This document shows positions 26,214-39,057 of a stretch of DNA of 64,000 bases, piece by piece. The notes beneath the pieces were generated by a model. It did not search any database. It was not told where the DNA came from and worked only from the letters and a program-made list of their open reading frames with translations. Where the stretch lies: assembly GCA_013397865.1 (NCBI GenBank), contig VZTI01004351.1, forward strand, positions 513,493 to 577,492, read 5' to 3'. Made by a program: the position numbers and the translations under genes. The stretch comes from Struthidea cinerea. Its lineage: Eukaryota; Chordata; Aves; Passeriformes; Corcoracidae. The stretch's first letter is position 1; the number at the start of each line of letters is the position of its first letter.

Positions 26214-27399
26214 TAATCATTTGTCTCTCACTCATGCTGGAAATGAACTATTCATGCTGATTTACATACAGAATTACATGTAAATGTTTGCATACAATTT
26301 TCTCCTTTTTTTTGTTCTTGCAATTTTGTGGCTAGTATTTATTAAGAAAAAGATATTTTGATGGATTTTCAGATGTTATTGGTTTTCCTCTTCTTCATAG
26401 CACTATAAGAATTAAAAAATCTTTTTAAAGAATCTTGAAAATTTTAATGATCGCCTGAGTAAAAATTTCTTAATTATATTTCTGGAAATACAACTTTTCT
26501 GTCATTATTAAAGTTATTCAAACTCCTATTAATCAAACATACACCAAAAAATCATCATCCCAGAATGCATTTTGATTAGTCTCAGGATTTCCCAATAGAT
26601 AGTGCATCAAAGCTTTTAGACATAGCAGCTGGGAAAGAAATCTCTCACCTCAGAGGAATACACCCACACCCATGCCTCAGGTCTGTTTGAAGGAGATACT
26701 TTGAGAGCCATACACTGAAAGAAAAAAATCATTTCAGCTGTGCAACTTCAAAGTTTCTCTAATACAAATCAGATCTTCACAAATACTAAAGTCCCAAAAG
26801 GCAGAAAATGCCTTTTGGCAGGGAAAATTCATCTCAGCTTTGACAGATGGAAGTAAAAATATTAAAGTTTTACTTGTTAAGCAGCAATATTATGGTAGTG
26901 GCCCCATGTATAGACTGACACTGTATTAAAAATAAATAATTTATTTAGATTAAAGCAGTATTCATGCCAGATGGGAATTTTTTTTAAATTGTTGTTCTTT
27001 TTATTTTAATCTGAAAATTTGATTAAATGATGAATATATATGTGTAAGCACTCTCCATATACACCACTCAGACCAAAATGACTTCTTAGGAGCTAATTAT
27101 GTCAGTATGTGATTATGTACTTAAATGATACAAATTGTTATCTCGCAATCCTACATTGTTAAAATTCAAGACAATTTCTAACGTGTTCAAAATCCACTTG
27201 CAACATTGAAAAATTGCTGCAGAATTCAATATATTATAGATCATTCATGTTTTTAACATCCATGGGGATTGGAGGAAATGGGGAATCCAGTAAGATGCCA
27301 GACCCGTTTTTTGAAGCAAAGATGAATGGGGTTAAGAACTATACACCCACATTTTGTCCATGCTACAAAGGGAGCAACTGAATTGAAAAGAAGTCAGAT
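26214..27399. other. AT-rich DNA between two CR1 fragments
   Basis: No gene or recognisable element is visible. The last 150 bp before the next CR1 (from about 27245) may already be diverged CR1. Confidence 0.45.
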
Positions 27400-27930
27400 A
27401 TTTTCTTAAGGTGATCCCGGGACATAAGTTATCAGCAGTGCCCCAGAAACACACAAGGCCAACAGAGTCCTGGGCTGCATAAGGAGAAGCATTATCAGCA
27501 GGATGAGTGAGGTGATCCTCCTGCCTTAGTGAGAAACATCTGGCGCACTGGGTCCAGGTCTGGGGTCCCCAGTGCAAGGGAGACATGGACGTACTGGTGC
27601 AAATCCAATGAAAGGACGCTAGGATCATAAAGGCCTGGAGCATTTGTGGCCTGAGAAGAGGTTGAGTGAGCTGAAACTGTTTCTCCTCGGGAAGAGAAGG
27701 TTCAGGAGGTCTTACCAATATGCATGAATAGTTAGTGGGAGAGTTTAAAGGAGAGCTTAAAGAAGACAGAGCCAAGCTCAGTGGTGCCCTGCAACAGGAC
27801 AAGAAACAAGGGGCATACACTGAAATATAAAAGATAACACTCAAACATTAAAAAAAAAAAAAATTCAATGAGAGGATTGTCAATCATTGGAACAGGTAGC
27901 CCAGGGAAGTTGTGTACGTTCCCAGGTTGT
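27400..27930 (+). mobile_element. CR1 LINE fragment, C-terminal ORF2 region
   Basis: Sense CR1 sequence from the end of the reverse transcriptase ORF is recognisable by CCTGGGCTGCATAAG, GAGACATGGACGTACTGG and GGTGCCCTGCAACAGGACAA. It is broken by several small indels and an A tract at 27849-27863, and it lacks the terminal tail. The 170-codon minus-strand ORF over it (27332-27844) is an antisense shadow, not a gene. Confidence 0.85.
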
Positions 27931-30900
27931 GATGGGGAATATTTTGCTGCCTAACTGATTTGTATTCTCTCTTCCTTTGCCCAGATATGCAGCAAGCCGT
28001 TCCAGACACTTTTCAATCGATTTTTCCTAGCATAATGATCTTTCCTTTCTGGAAGAGTCTTTCAGGTCTGAATTCTTACCAGTCCCTGCTAAAATTGCTG
28101 AAAGCCACAGTGTTGATGCATTCACTGTTAATCACAAATGTGCTGAAAAAATAATGTTCATCTTCTATCAAATCTCACCCAGAGAGTGGGAACTCACTAA
28201 TTAAATCTTTCTGCAGCTCATTTGCCATTCTGCAAAAATGAAAAAAATGCTATTACAAGACAATACATGAGTGTGGTTAAGATACATTAATAGAGTCTAG
28301 TCACATGGTGATGACAGGCACAGAAAAATTCAGAATAAAATTTGCAATTTATTTTTTAGAGCAATTTCTATGGACAACTTGGACTGGAAAAATTATATGA
28401 AATTATGTTAAACATTAATCAGTGTGACAAAAAGAAAATAATGAATGGTTCATTTTTATGTCCATGCTACCCTTTCACGTGCTCTGATTGTGTTGGGATC
28501 TCTCTGAAGAAATGTAGTCAATTAAGTAAGTAAAGACTGCATTTTAATGCAGAAGCAGGATAATAAAACAGTGAATTAAAATTTCACAAGCTTTCATATT
28601 TGACATTAATTTTGTTATTTCAAGTCTATTAAGCTCTTGAGCCTATGAAGTAACTTAATGTTTGTTTAAGATGTTTCTAAAATGTTTATACAGTCTGCAA
28701 CGAACTTCCTTTCATATGTTAATTTTTGCTATTTTGTAAAGATTTCAAAACAGAAGAAGGTTTCTATTTCTTGATTTATTATCTGTCTGGTTTTTTTTTT
28801 TAATCTCTTGCTTCTCTAGGGTTGTTTTTTTTTGTTTTGTTTTGGGGTTTTTTTGATAGGAAATTTGTTTTCTTGTTTACTTGTTTGTTTTCCCTAAAAT
28901 ATATATTACATTTGTCTCAGGATAGTTGTTGGCTAATCTATACATCTTCTTTGCACCTCCAGTAAACTGTAAATGCACATAAGGAGGCTATCACATAAAA
29001 ATTAGGTTTTATTTTCTCAAATATTTCAAATTTTATAAAATAACTGGAAAAAATGAAACAGTAATACTTTTAATAAGTAAATATTTAATGACTTTGGAAA
29101 TAAATGCTTAATGATTTTGGAAATCTAGTGTTTAAATAGAAAAACCTCTTTTTATCATTGTTAGAATTCATGATTACATACTTGTGATTAGGATTTTATC
29201 TTCATTTCATAACGAAGTTCTTACCTTTTCAAAAAAACAGTAATAATAGATGTTATCATTACTGTTTGTGAATTGCAAAAAGTAGACATAGGAATTGTAG
29301 GTAAATCTTATTTGTATATGCATAGAGAGGCAGACATCCAAAAAATGTATATATATATGTGTAGCACATCTTTAGAAATGCTTACCAAACTGTAGAGTTC
29401 CAATATTTTTTCATTTGTTGTGTGGAAGTCATCAGTCTTAAAAAAGGCTGAGGATAGAGGAGACTTACAGTACTGGTCATATTAAAGCCTGCTGTGAAGG
29501 GATGTGCTCTGCATTTCTCACCTGTGTGCAGCCATTTGCACCTTGGGATTGTGCTCTGTCAGGGGGCTATCTATGACTTCTAAAAGGCCAGGGAATGCTA
29601 TTGAGAGAGGCAGGTCCACCAGAGGCAGGCTTAAATTCTGCAAGGTCTGAGTTACTAGTGAGTTAGTTTTTTAATGGATTTTCAAAATAAGATTACCTTG
29701 AAGGAAAGACTCTGGCATATTTTTAATATGTATGGTCTCTCTGGATTTTTTTTATTTTATCTCATTTTTTATATACTTATTGATATTATTTTTAATTAAA
29801 TAGTAACTAAGACAGTGAAGTCCATAAAGTTCAGCAGGTTTCACTGTCATAAGTGAAAGCTTTCTTCTTCATCTCCTCACCAAAATTTATATGTAAAAGT
29901 AGTGGTTGAAGAATCTTAACAAGATATATTGCAATCCAAGTCTCAGAAGGCTAGTCTCTTATTTCTTATATCATTTAAGCTTACTATATCTAGGCAAAAA
30001 ATCTGTAAAACATTTTCATTAATTATAATGATGTGCATTCCACTGCATTATTTTAGATTATATTGATTTAAATATCGTATTTCATAAGATAATATCTTTC
30101 CAAGCTACTATCTTTTCTTCTTAGCACTTTAAACTAAAACAGACTATAACAACCTATCCTGTATATCCTATATATCCTGTAATGTTATTTTTAATTCACC
30201 AGTTGAATCATGTTGCTTCAGTATATATGCTGAAACATATATTCAGTTTATATGTTGCAAGTGACCTGTAGTGAAACTGATAAACCACCCACACCAGTAA
30301 GGCAAAAGGTGCTGAGAAATCATTATTGGCTCCTACAGTAATTATCCGAAATAGTGGCTACAAAAGGAATTGTGAAGATACCAAGTCAAAAAGCCTGTCA
30401 TATGAAGATTTTGTTGATACACGTTGAACGAGGTTGTGGTACAAACAGCATGGAGACAAAGACTGTTAAGTAGGCACAGTTTAGGCAGTCAAAAAGTGCA
30501 GTATCCCCTAATAAGTAAGAATGAGAATGCTGCTCTGCAGACTCCAAGCTAAACAAGAATAGCCTTTCCAGTCTTAGGACAATAACAACACTGTCTTGCA
30601 GCAAAAATTATTACTGTCATGTTTCTTGGCATACTGGCTTCTTTTGAGTGCAACAATGGGAGCTATAAGGTGCTAAGCCTACCAATGAGGTGAATAAACA
30701 GCTGCTATCATTAGTCAAAGTCTTTTTCTTACCTCAGGAACATTGTGTTTGATTCTTCCTCAACTCTAAATACTATTTGACAGGTTTATTGTTCTAAGTG
30801 ATTGCTTTCATGCTGAAAAAATTCTCTCCAATGGGAAAGCATTCATCACAGCAAAATGCTACCTTAGGTCAAAAATTGTTTAATTAATTAATGTCAAAGT

Positions 30901-31486
30901 TTTTAAATCTTGTACTTTGTAACTTGGTAGATATTAGGGACCAGATCTTAAATGAGAAACTACTATTAATGTGCATTTTCAGTAGGCCTTGAGATAATAA
31001 TCTTTTAAATCAAATAAATTTTAAAATCTCCTTCATAGTTTACTGGTTATGGCCCATTATACTGGGTGTCTAAAACTGTTGTCATAACTGAAGATCTATC
31101 TTCAGTGATAGAAGATTATCTGAAACAGCTGAAATTTCAAAACTAAATAAACAGTTGCTAAAATAGAGACTCAGTGTCATAAAGGACGTTTTCAAAATAC
31201 AGGAACAACCTCCATTTTATATGTAAGTATCTAATAGGGATAAACTCTACTCTTTCCTGGTATACTTTAATGGAAAGCTCTATCATTTAAAATAAATGCC
31301 CTAGCATTCTTCTGAGTTCATGTCTTTGAAACCATGAACTCTTGCAACTTACAACTTCTGTTTAGTACATACTTAACATATAAAGCACAATTTCAGAAGT
31401 GCTACACTGACTACCCCCAATGCTAACTTATACATCAATAAAATACAATAAAATCAAAAAGGAAGGTATGCGATAGAGGAAAGATG
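27931..31486. other. AT-rich intergenic DNA
   Basis: No gene is recognised. A T/G low-complexity run lies at 28791-28893, with a short TA run near 29347. The segment 30280-30720 looks less AT-rich and is unclassified. Confidence 0.5.
28791..28893. repeat. T/G-rich low-complexity tract
   Basis: Runs such as GTTTTGTTTTGGGGTTTTTT form a strand-asymmetric tract, the complement in style of the A/C tract at 25.1-25.4 kb. No transposon is attached. Confidence 0.75.
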
Positions 31487-32228
31487 TCACAGAACCACAA
31501 AATCACAGAACAGCTGAGGTTGGAAGGGAGCTCTGGTCATCTGGTCCATCCACCTTCAAGCAGGGCCACCTAGACCCAGTTGCCCAGGTCTGTCCAGATG
31601 GCTTTTGAATACCTTGGAAGAGGGAGACTACATAACATGCCCAGGCAACCCATGCTTGGTCACCCTTAGAGAAAAATAATGTTTCCTGATGTTTAGACAG
31701 TAGCATGTTTCTGATGGTATCCATTGATTGTTGTCCTGTCACTGGACACCACTGGAAAGAACTTGTCTTCATCCTCTTTCCACCCCCCCCCTTCAGGTCT
31801 TTATATACGTTGATGAGATTACCCTGAGCCTTCTCTTCTCCAGTCAAGCAATTCATCTCTCTCATCCTCTCCTGATAGAAGTGCTCCAGTGTCCCTTTTG
31901 TTGCATTCCTTACAATATGTCCATGTCTCTCTTCTACTGGAGAGGCCAGACATGGACACAATTGTTCAGGTGAGACTTCACCAGGGCAGAGTAGAGGGCA
32001 AAGATCACCTCCCATCTCCTGCTGGCAATATTTCACCTAATTCAACCCAGGACACCATTAACCTTCTTTGCAGCAAAAGCAATTCACTAGTTTATGTCAG
32101 AATTTGTGCCCACCAGGACCTCCAGTGCCTTTTCTATCAAGCTGCTTTCCAGGTGGGTGGCCCCCAACATATACTGGTTGTTCCTCCACATGTGCAGGAC
32201 TTTGAACTTCTCCTTATAGCTCTGTCAT
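31487..32228 (-). mobile_element. CR1 LINE fragment, antisense, 3' half
   Basis: The segment starts with TCACAGAACC and ATCACAGAACAGCTGAGGTT, the reverse complement of a CR1 tail. It continues as antisense CR1 through TTGTCCTGTCACTGGACACC, CTTCTCTTCTCCAG and AGGCCAGACATGGACACAAT up to the RT C-terminal region. Insertions and deletions break the ORF. The 177-codon minus-strand frame (31503-32036) lies in this element and is not an independent gene. A C-run at 31783-31790 sits inside. Confidence 0.9.
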
Positions 32229-34947
32229 AAACCCTAATCAGTAATTCAAGTGGATTTATGTAGCTTTTGAGATAGAAACAAATGTCACAAAAAGATCTCT
32301 TCAGTTTCTAATATTATATGCTATGAACTAATTTTTTATGCTATTATTTCTGTTTATATCCTAAAGTCAACACTTCTGTACTGAAACATAGTTATACAAG
32401 AACAAAGCTTGCACTATAAGTACATCTATATCTCCGTGTATATATCTATACACATATACAGCATTTTAATAATGCAAAGGAAACCTTACATAGTATGTTC
32501 CTTCACTCATTTTTTTCTCAGTTATTTTTCCCTTTATATTTTATTTTATAAAAGTGAACACCTCTCCATGACTCTTCACCTTGCAAACAAGGTTTACTGC
32601 CACAAAACTAAGCAAAAATCCAACCCTTGTGATCAATGTTCCAGTTCTTCAGCAGCCTCAGTTAATTAAAACTTCATTCCTAGCTCAACTTGCATTGAAA
32701 TTCAACTTGAAAATATAGCCAGGTTGCACCCGATTTTGCATTGCATGGAAGGCTGAGAATTTACTATACATTTTAAATGTTTAGCATTAATTTGGAACAA
32801 AGAAACTAAATTGAAAATCTTTTATTCTAGTCTGTACCAAATAGAAATATTTTAGTCTTCACGATGATATGATTAATATGGGAAATCATGATTTTTTTCC
32901 TGCAATTTAGAAATTATTAGAGGCTAAAGTTTAACAGACTGAATGCAAAATACATTTTTTCTATCTTTCAATCGACAATTTTTCTTTCTTCTTCCAAGAG
33001 CACTCAGTTTTGTGCAGTTGGGCTGCATCATTTTGTTGAAAATAATCAGTTCAGAGAGGATCACTACAGAAGCTGACAGTTGCACTAGAGAAGTGAACCC
33101 AGGCTTACTTTGAAGAGTTATCAAATCCAAACAGAAGACAATATCAGCTGCAAGAGAGTGGAGCTATGTTTATAAGCTTGCCTCAGGCAAACCAAATGTT
33201 CAGTTCACTTTTACTCCTTATTTGCCACAGAAAGGAACTATAAAAGCTAGAAAAAAAAAGTCTTTGATCATAATTTATTCCTATGGAACCTTGCTGTATC
33301 TATAGTAGTATGATCTCTACTATTTGTCATGGGAAGAGTGATCTCTGGAAGGCATCAAGTTCAAAGCCCCTGAAGTGAAATTTTTGTATACAGTACTTTT
33401 GAAGACGCTTCTCCACTGGAAATGCCAATCCTCTATGGCACAGCTAAGATTTAACTGTCCTTTTGTTTAGGTAGCTGGCTTTAATATACATCAGCTGCTA
33501 CTGGAGGTGGGCAAAGCATGCTTTTACTAACAATGTGTACTCAGAAGTGATATTCCTGATTCTTGGGAGGATTTAGAATCCTCTAACCCTCAAGCAGAGA
33601 TCCATTATATTGACTGAAGTACAGAGCAGTTAGGGAGAAGAAAAACACCTGCACCAAAAACCTCTTTTTTGACAAACCCACTCAAAATCAAGGCACAAAA
33701 TAGGAAAAGTTGCATGATTTCAAGTATGCAGTAAATGGACATGGATTATTTGTGCAGTCAACCTCACTGCAATTTTCCCCATCACATTTGCAGTGCAGGC
33801 AAACAAGGACCTGAAGTGCACAGTCTGCATTTAACCTCTTCTGAAACCCATTCTGCCAGTGAGACAGATCATTATAACAGGCAGCAAGTGAAACAGAAAG
33901 GGGAGGGGAAAGGTGAAGATAATATTGTTAAAGGCAGCATGATGCATAGCTGTTAAATGAAAACATGCTCTGTAAGTGAGAGAAGATTTTGAAAGATTGC
34001 AATGTGATGAAATTGCGTATTGCCATAAATAAGGACTCTACAGCCCTGGATCCTCTAGTAACTTTGCATGCAAGCCAGGCTGTAGCTGACCAGCTCACAG
34101 AATATGCTGAAATTTCACCACCTGGAGCAATGTTGATGGAAGAGTATATCATAACCAAGTTTGAAGAGTAAATAGGGTGGTCAAGAGGATTTCTTGATAC
34201 GTGTTTCTACAGTGAGATCCCTCTAGCAGCTGACAGGCCCGGCTATATTTATGGCCATGGCCACATACAGAACAAGCAGAATTGGGAGTCATTTGAGGAA
34301 GTTTTCTGAGAACAAATTATTCTTCCTGTATTTGAATTTGGTCTCTCTCTAGCACGGATAAATGAGCAACCGTCTCCTTGCTACACCATAAGCATGAAAT
34401 GATGCCACCTGTTAGCTGGCATAGATGTACAAGAGAGGACTAATTGTCCTGAAACGGAGACGTCTGAGTTATCTGAGGAGCCAGAGCTGCACAGCTAAGA
34501 GAGCAGGAGTCTGAGGGCTGAGTACTGGAGGGACAGACCAGAGGTCGCAGCCAGAATCTGATGGGACCCGTGCTTGTGTATGTGCCTCAGGGGGTGGTGA
34601 GACCTGAGCAGGCAGCAAGTAAGAGCAAGATCAGACCACTTCTCTTGCTCACCCTTACGTCAGTGGCATTCAAGTGTAATGTGCTACCAATAAAGGCACT
34701 GCTATTTATTAATCCATGGGCTGATGTGTGTGGTAGCACACATGCAGGTCCTGCAGTCCATCAGCTTCAGTCAGACCTGTAGAATTTACATTGCTCTCTG
34801 CCTCTCCATGGCCAATGAGTCAGAAGTGATGCAAACTATATATATATAGAGAGAGATTGTGTTAGCAATCCATAGCTACTGCAATCCAAAGAGACAAGCT
34901 GGGAATTTAGGTAGTATGTAGAAAGTATTTAAGTACAGTGAAAGAAT
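32229..34947. other. Intergenic DNA with an unclassified, less AT-rich block
   Basis: No gene is called. The block 33950-34790 is richer in G and C than its surroundings. It has short frames (33989-34171 and 34561-34782, plus) without known motifs, a CREB-like TTACGTCA at 34656-34663 and AATAAA at 34689-34694. It could be an old transposon, a non-coding RNA exon or an enhancer. Confidence 0.4.
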
Positions 34948-34986
34948 GATAAAGATAAAGATAAAGATAAAGATAGATAAAGATAA
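34948..34986. repeat. GATAAA hexanucleotide microsatellite
   Basis: About six tandem GATAAA units with one GATA interruption. A short TATA/GA run lies 100 bp upstream. Confidence 0.9.
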
Positions 34987-36604
34987 AAATGGGGGGGTTC
35001 AGTTAGTAATGTGTTTCCTTCAACAGATGAACACACTTAAATCCCAAACTGTAGCAGTGCAAATGGAATCCTGTGACAAAACACTTTTATTTGATTAATA
35101 CACAATGCAGTAAATATAAATGTTACCATGTTCATTTCTCATTTGCACTGATAAAATAAAGAAGTGCATTATGTAGAAATATAATCTAGAAAATCAAATT
35201 CTCCTGTGTAAATGGTGTGATTAATTGCCATCATAGCTTTCATATTTTCAATGTTTTAGTAGGATCACATGTCAAGATTTTCTACAATTATTCAGGTTTT
35301 CAAGTGTAGAAATTATTTTAGACTAGGCTCACTAGTGATAAACCCTAAGCCAAGCATATCAAATATTTTGCTTTGTTACGAAGGTAGGAAATATTAGCCT
35401 CATTTAATAGATTAATTTGGAAATAAAATTTATTGCTACTGGTTGTTTCTGTGAAGCATGATTAATTCTCTCACACAAATAATTAGTTATTCCTGTATCT
35501 GTAGAGGTGTCACATGCAGAATGCACTCGGCTCATTTTAATTCAGCATTCTCTATACTTCAAGAAGTCTCTCAAATTAAGATAGCAGAATATTTTAGGAG
35601 ACAAAATCCATCTGTGCTAAAATGTATTTGGAAGTAATATGTTTTAGCATTCTGATATTCTTCCTAAATGATGAAAGAGCTGTTACTGATGCTGGCACCT
35701 GGTTTATGAGGTAAAATGGCAAATCCACACGAAGCATACACGGCCCAATTTCAAATGTATATGTGCAAATTTTTATCTTACTTATAGCAAAAAATGTTTC
35801 TTATTTCCAAATAATGGAATGCAATAAAAAAGTAATAGTTTTAAAGCACAGAACATTAATAGGTATTGCTATTAAATAAAATGTCAGAAAAAGAAAATAA
35901 AATGTATTTTCTTTATTATCAGACACTTCAAATCTTAGCAACTTCATCAAACATTCCTTAGTTACTAGGCAATGCCTACTAAAACTCTGCAAGTACACTT
36001 TTTTCATGACTAGCATCAGCTAATTTATATCAAGGGTCTTTCGTATAAAATTTATTTTGCTTGCTAGGTTGCTTGCTTACTTGCTTCTGAGAGCATACTT
36101 TAATAGCGTACTTCACATTTTGGAGTGACAGATGTCATAAGATCAGGCTTGTTTGGTAAATCTTGCACTTCTGTTTCCTTCAAATTCACTCCTTTGTACT
36201 TTGAGAGGGGAAATGATAAGCTTAGAGTAATTTGAGGATTTGGGATATATATCTTGTAATACCATAAACCTGTAAAATATGAGTATTTGACTGAATACAG
36301 ATGCTAGCTATTTCACAGCTCATTTTTTAATGACATAAGGTTAGGTGCTAGATTTCCAAAGCAATGCAAGGGGATTTATTGGTATTATTACTGCATTTGA
36401 AGGCAAGTCAAAGGCTTAATCCCTATATATCCCTCTGTTTAAAAAAATAAAATAAAATAAAAAAAAAATCTATAGATTTCTGAACAAAGAATAGGATTTG
36501 TATGTAACAAATTTTAACCTTGAAAGAAAATAGAACAATCCTGTCATCTTATGGTTGTGATATTTTAACAGTATATCTTGTTTCATCTGTTCACCATAAA
36601 TGTG
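34987..36604. other. Intergenic DNA, possibly containing conserved regulatory sequence
   Basis: No ORF or repeat is recognised apart from an (AAAAT)n run at 36441-36468. The segment 35100-35760 is rich in homeodomain-type TAATTA/ATTAAT core motifs and lacks repeat signatures. That would suit a conserved enhancer, but this is inference only. Confidence 0.4.
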
Positions 36605-37645
36605 AGCTGAACAGAGCTGGCAGGTCTTTAAGAACATTATTCCTGGAGTGAAAGAGCTCTAAATTCCCACATGTAAGAAACTGGACAAGGACAGCAAGGA
36701 GACCAACATGGCTGAATAAGAACCTCTTGGTCAAACTAAGGTGTAAGAATGAAATGCACAGGGATGAGTGTTCTGGGAAGAATATAGGGGCATTTCCCAG
36801 ATATGTAGGAATGAGATTAGGAAAGCTAAAGTGTAATTTGGCAGGGATGTAGAGAATAATGTCTTCGTAAAAACATTGGTCAGAAATGGAAAATTAAAGA
36901 AAATATACTCCCACCAGTAAATAAGACAGGGCAACCAGTGACAACCAACATGGAAAAGGCTGAGGCGTCCAACAGTTTTTTTGCCTCAACTTGCAGTGTT
37001 AGTTTCTTTCCCCATACCTCTAAATTCCCTGAACCTCAAGGCAAGGATAGTGGGAATGAAGTCTCTCTCACCATAAGTGAAGACCATGTTGGAGACCACC
37101 TGAGGACTCTGAACATATGCAAGTCCATGGGACCTGATGAGATGCATCCCAGAGTCCTGAGGGAACTGGTTGATGCAGTTGCTAATTCACTGTCCATCAT
37201 ATTTGAAAAGTTGTGACAGTAAGGCAAAGTCACCAGTATCTGGAAGAAAAGGGAACGTCACACCCAGTGTCAAAAAGGGCAAAAAGGAGGCCCCTGGGAA
37301 CTATTGACTAGTCAACCTCCCCTCTATACCCAGCAAGACCATGGTATAGATCTTGCTGGAAGATATGTCAATACATATGGAAGACAAAGATTTGGTTAAG
37401 GACAGGTGACACGGCTTCACAAAGGGCAATTTCTGCCTGAATCATCTAGTGGCCTTCTATGATGGAGTGAATATATCAGTGGACAAGGAAGAACTACAGA
37501 TATCTTCTATCTGGACTTCTCTGAAGTGTCCAAGGACAGATTGGGTAGGGTTTTGAAAAACCTGGCCCAGTTGAAGGTGTACCTGCCTATGGCAAGGAGA
37601 TCTGTGTGGTCCTTTTCAACCCAAATTATTTTACTATTCTATGAA
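36605..37645 (+). mobile_element. CR1 LINE fragment with part of the reverse transcriptase ORF
   Basis: Sense CR1 runs from CTGGCAGGTCTTTAAGAAC through the start of the reverse transcriptase. The frame at 36938-37216 contains [16 protein letters not shown], a hallmark of avian CR1 ORF2. Frameshifts follow (around 37213 and beyond). The middle and C-terminal part is deleted, because the sequence jumps at about 37530-37590 to the 3' terminus (TTTTCAACCCAAATTATT, then ATTCTATGA). It is a dead copy. Confidence 0.9.
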
Positions 37646-37672
37646 TAATAGTAATAATGATAATAATACTTA
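37646..37672. repeat. AATAAT-type simple repeat after CR1 tail
   Basis: A short ATAATAGTAATAATG run directly follows the CR1 3' end. It is probably an expanded or decayed CR1 tail. Confidence 0.6.
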
Positions 37673-37835
37673 TGAATACTAAAATTAAAACATTAATGGC
37701 ATTTTTTCTTCATTCATTGGGGGGAAAAAAAACATAAAAAATGTGTCAATAGATATTTGGAAATGGAACTACTTTTGTTTTGCTCTTTTTTTTGGCACGG
37801 TACTTTCAATCAGTAAAAGTAGGTGGGTTCTCCTC

Positions 37836-38316
37836 TGTTAAAGAAATTTCTTTGCCCCAGGCTTCCCAAAGCAGACCCTCAGACATCTGATTCCATAAAA
37901 AAAAAAAAATTAATAATTGAGTGGTCCAGCAACAGGAACAGCTAGAACTGGGTACCTCCAGAGAGGGACTGAGAATAAAGAAATTCCTGGACCTTTATAC
38001 CCTTACAGTTTATCCTTCTCATCCTTACAGGCTCTTCACACACCTTACATGTGATTCTTGATCCAGTGGTGAGTTTTGGTCTGTGGTCTTCTTTGTTCCT
38101 TAGTGAATTGTTTCTCTGTCTCCTGTCAGATCATTATCTGTTTCTTATCTGGACAGGATGAGCTTCTGATCACAAGCCTGGTTTCCTTATCTCCCCATTT
38201 ACATTACCTTCAGGACCTCCTTTTGTATAACCACTCAAGATACCTTAGTGGGAGCTGGGAGCTTCCTGCCTAAGGCTTCAGCAAATTTACCGTCTTGTGC
38301 CAAACTTACTCAGACA
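37836..38316 (-). mobile_element. Probable LTR, antisense
   Basis: Read on the minus strand it starts TGTCTGAGTAAGTTTGGC at 38316 and ends near TTTCTTTAACA at 37836. A GGGTATAAAGG core promoter (TATAAA at 37994-37999 on the complement) lies in the expected middle position. The start resembles songbird ERV1-like LTRs. No AATAAA is kept downstream of the TATA box and no target duplication is visible, so the bounds and class are uncertain. Confidence 0.4.
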
Positions 38317-38838
38317 AAATAATACAGTTAAAAGAATTAAGTTAGTTAAAATGAATTTATAACATTTCTGTGTACACCCTTCCTGTGGGACATAAGGGAT
38401 GCTCTGTTTTTAAGTGCACCTCTGCTGGCATCATCACCTTGACGATGGACGTATTGCTGAGAAACCACCTGTGTTGGGATGTCCCCCAGGGCATCCACCT
38501 GCAGGGCATCCTCCTCGTCCTTATGCAGACCACCTCCTGTCACTCCTCTACGTGCCCTTCAGTGGGCAGACGAATCGGAGTCAGAGGGTGATTCCATGGG
38601 CAGTTCCCAAGTTTAAAAACCCTTTCCCTGGAGTTTCAGACCTACCCCATTTTCCAGAATGATCCCGGTTTCTGTACCCCTTATTGGTTGTTGCCCAATT
38701 TCTCCTCCCCAGTTCAATCCCCATTAGCTACTTGTACCCTGGATCCTTCCCTTTCGCCCTATCTCATTGGTTCCCGTTGTATTCTCCTCCCCTTTTTCCC
38801 TTCCTTAAAACCTCGGGCACCAGGGCTGCTCGGGGGGA

Positions 38839-38946
38839 TTCCTTCCGATCCGGACACCCAATAAACCTTGTCCTGGTTGCCGAAGGATTTCTTCCTCCCG
38901 ATCCGGACACCCAATAAACCTTGTCCTGGTTGCCGAAGGATTTCTT
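38839..38946 (+). repeat. 53-bp tandem duplication carrying the LTR poly(A) signal
   Basis: Two nearly identical 53-bp units run from TTCCTTCCGATC and TTCCTCCCGATC respectively. Each contains GGACACCCAATAAACC and GTTGCCGAAGGATTTC. The two copies differ at very few positions, so the duplication is young or has been homogenised. Confidence 0.9.
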
Positions 38947-39057
38947 CTTCTTCTTCCTCTTCCTCTTCCTCTTCCTCTTCCTCTTCCTCTTCTTCTTCCT
39001 CTTCCTCTTCCTCTTCCTCTTCCTCTTNTCCTCCTCCTCCTCCTCCTCCTCCTCCTG
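38941..39057. repeat. TTCCTC / TCC polypyrimidine tract with one N
   Basis: About 117 bp of (TTC)n, then (TTCCTC)n, then (TCC)n. One undetermined base lies at 39028. Long serine-rich or glutamate-rich frames across it (for example 38868-39338) are artefacts of the repeat. Confidence 0.95.

Larger units (their letters stand above)
38369..39057 (+). mobile_element. LTR of an endogenous retrovirus with duplicated R region
   Basis: The U3 has inverted and direct CCAAT boxes (38683-38687, 38694-38698, 38766-38770). A TTAAAA box is at 38805-38810, and then comes CCGGACACCCAATAAACC with the poly(A) signal at 38860-38865. This last part is tandemly duplicated with a 53-bp period, giving a second AATAAA at 38913-38918. 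A long TTC/TTCCTC tract follows. The architecture matches songbird betaretrovirus-like LTRs. The start is a guess at the first TG after AT-rich DNA. The 3' end is masked by the pyrimidine expansion. No gag, pol or env could be identified alongside. Confidence 0.6.

Noticed and set aside
27332..27844. 170-codon minus-strand ORF
   Set aside because: It is the antisense shadow of a plus-strand CR1 fragment.
31503..32036. 177-codon minus-strand ORF, longest in the window
   Set aside because: It lies wholly inside the antisense CR1 fragment and has no intact CR1 domain in frame; it is a relic, not a gene.
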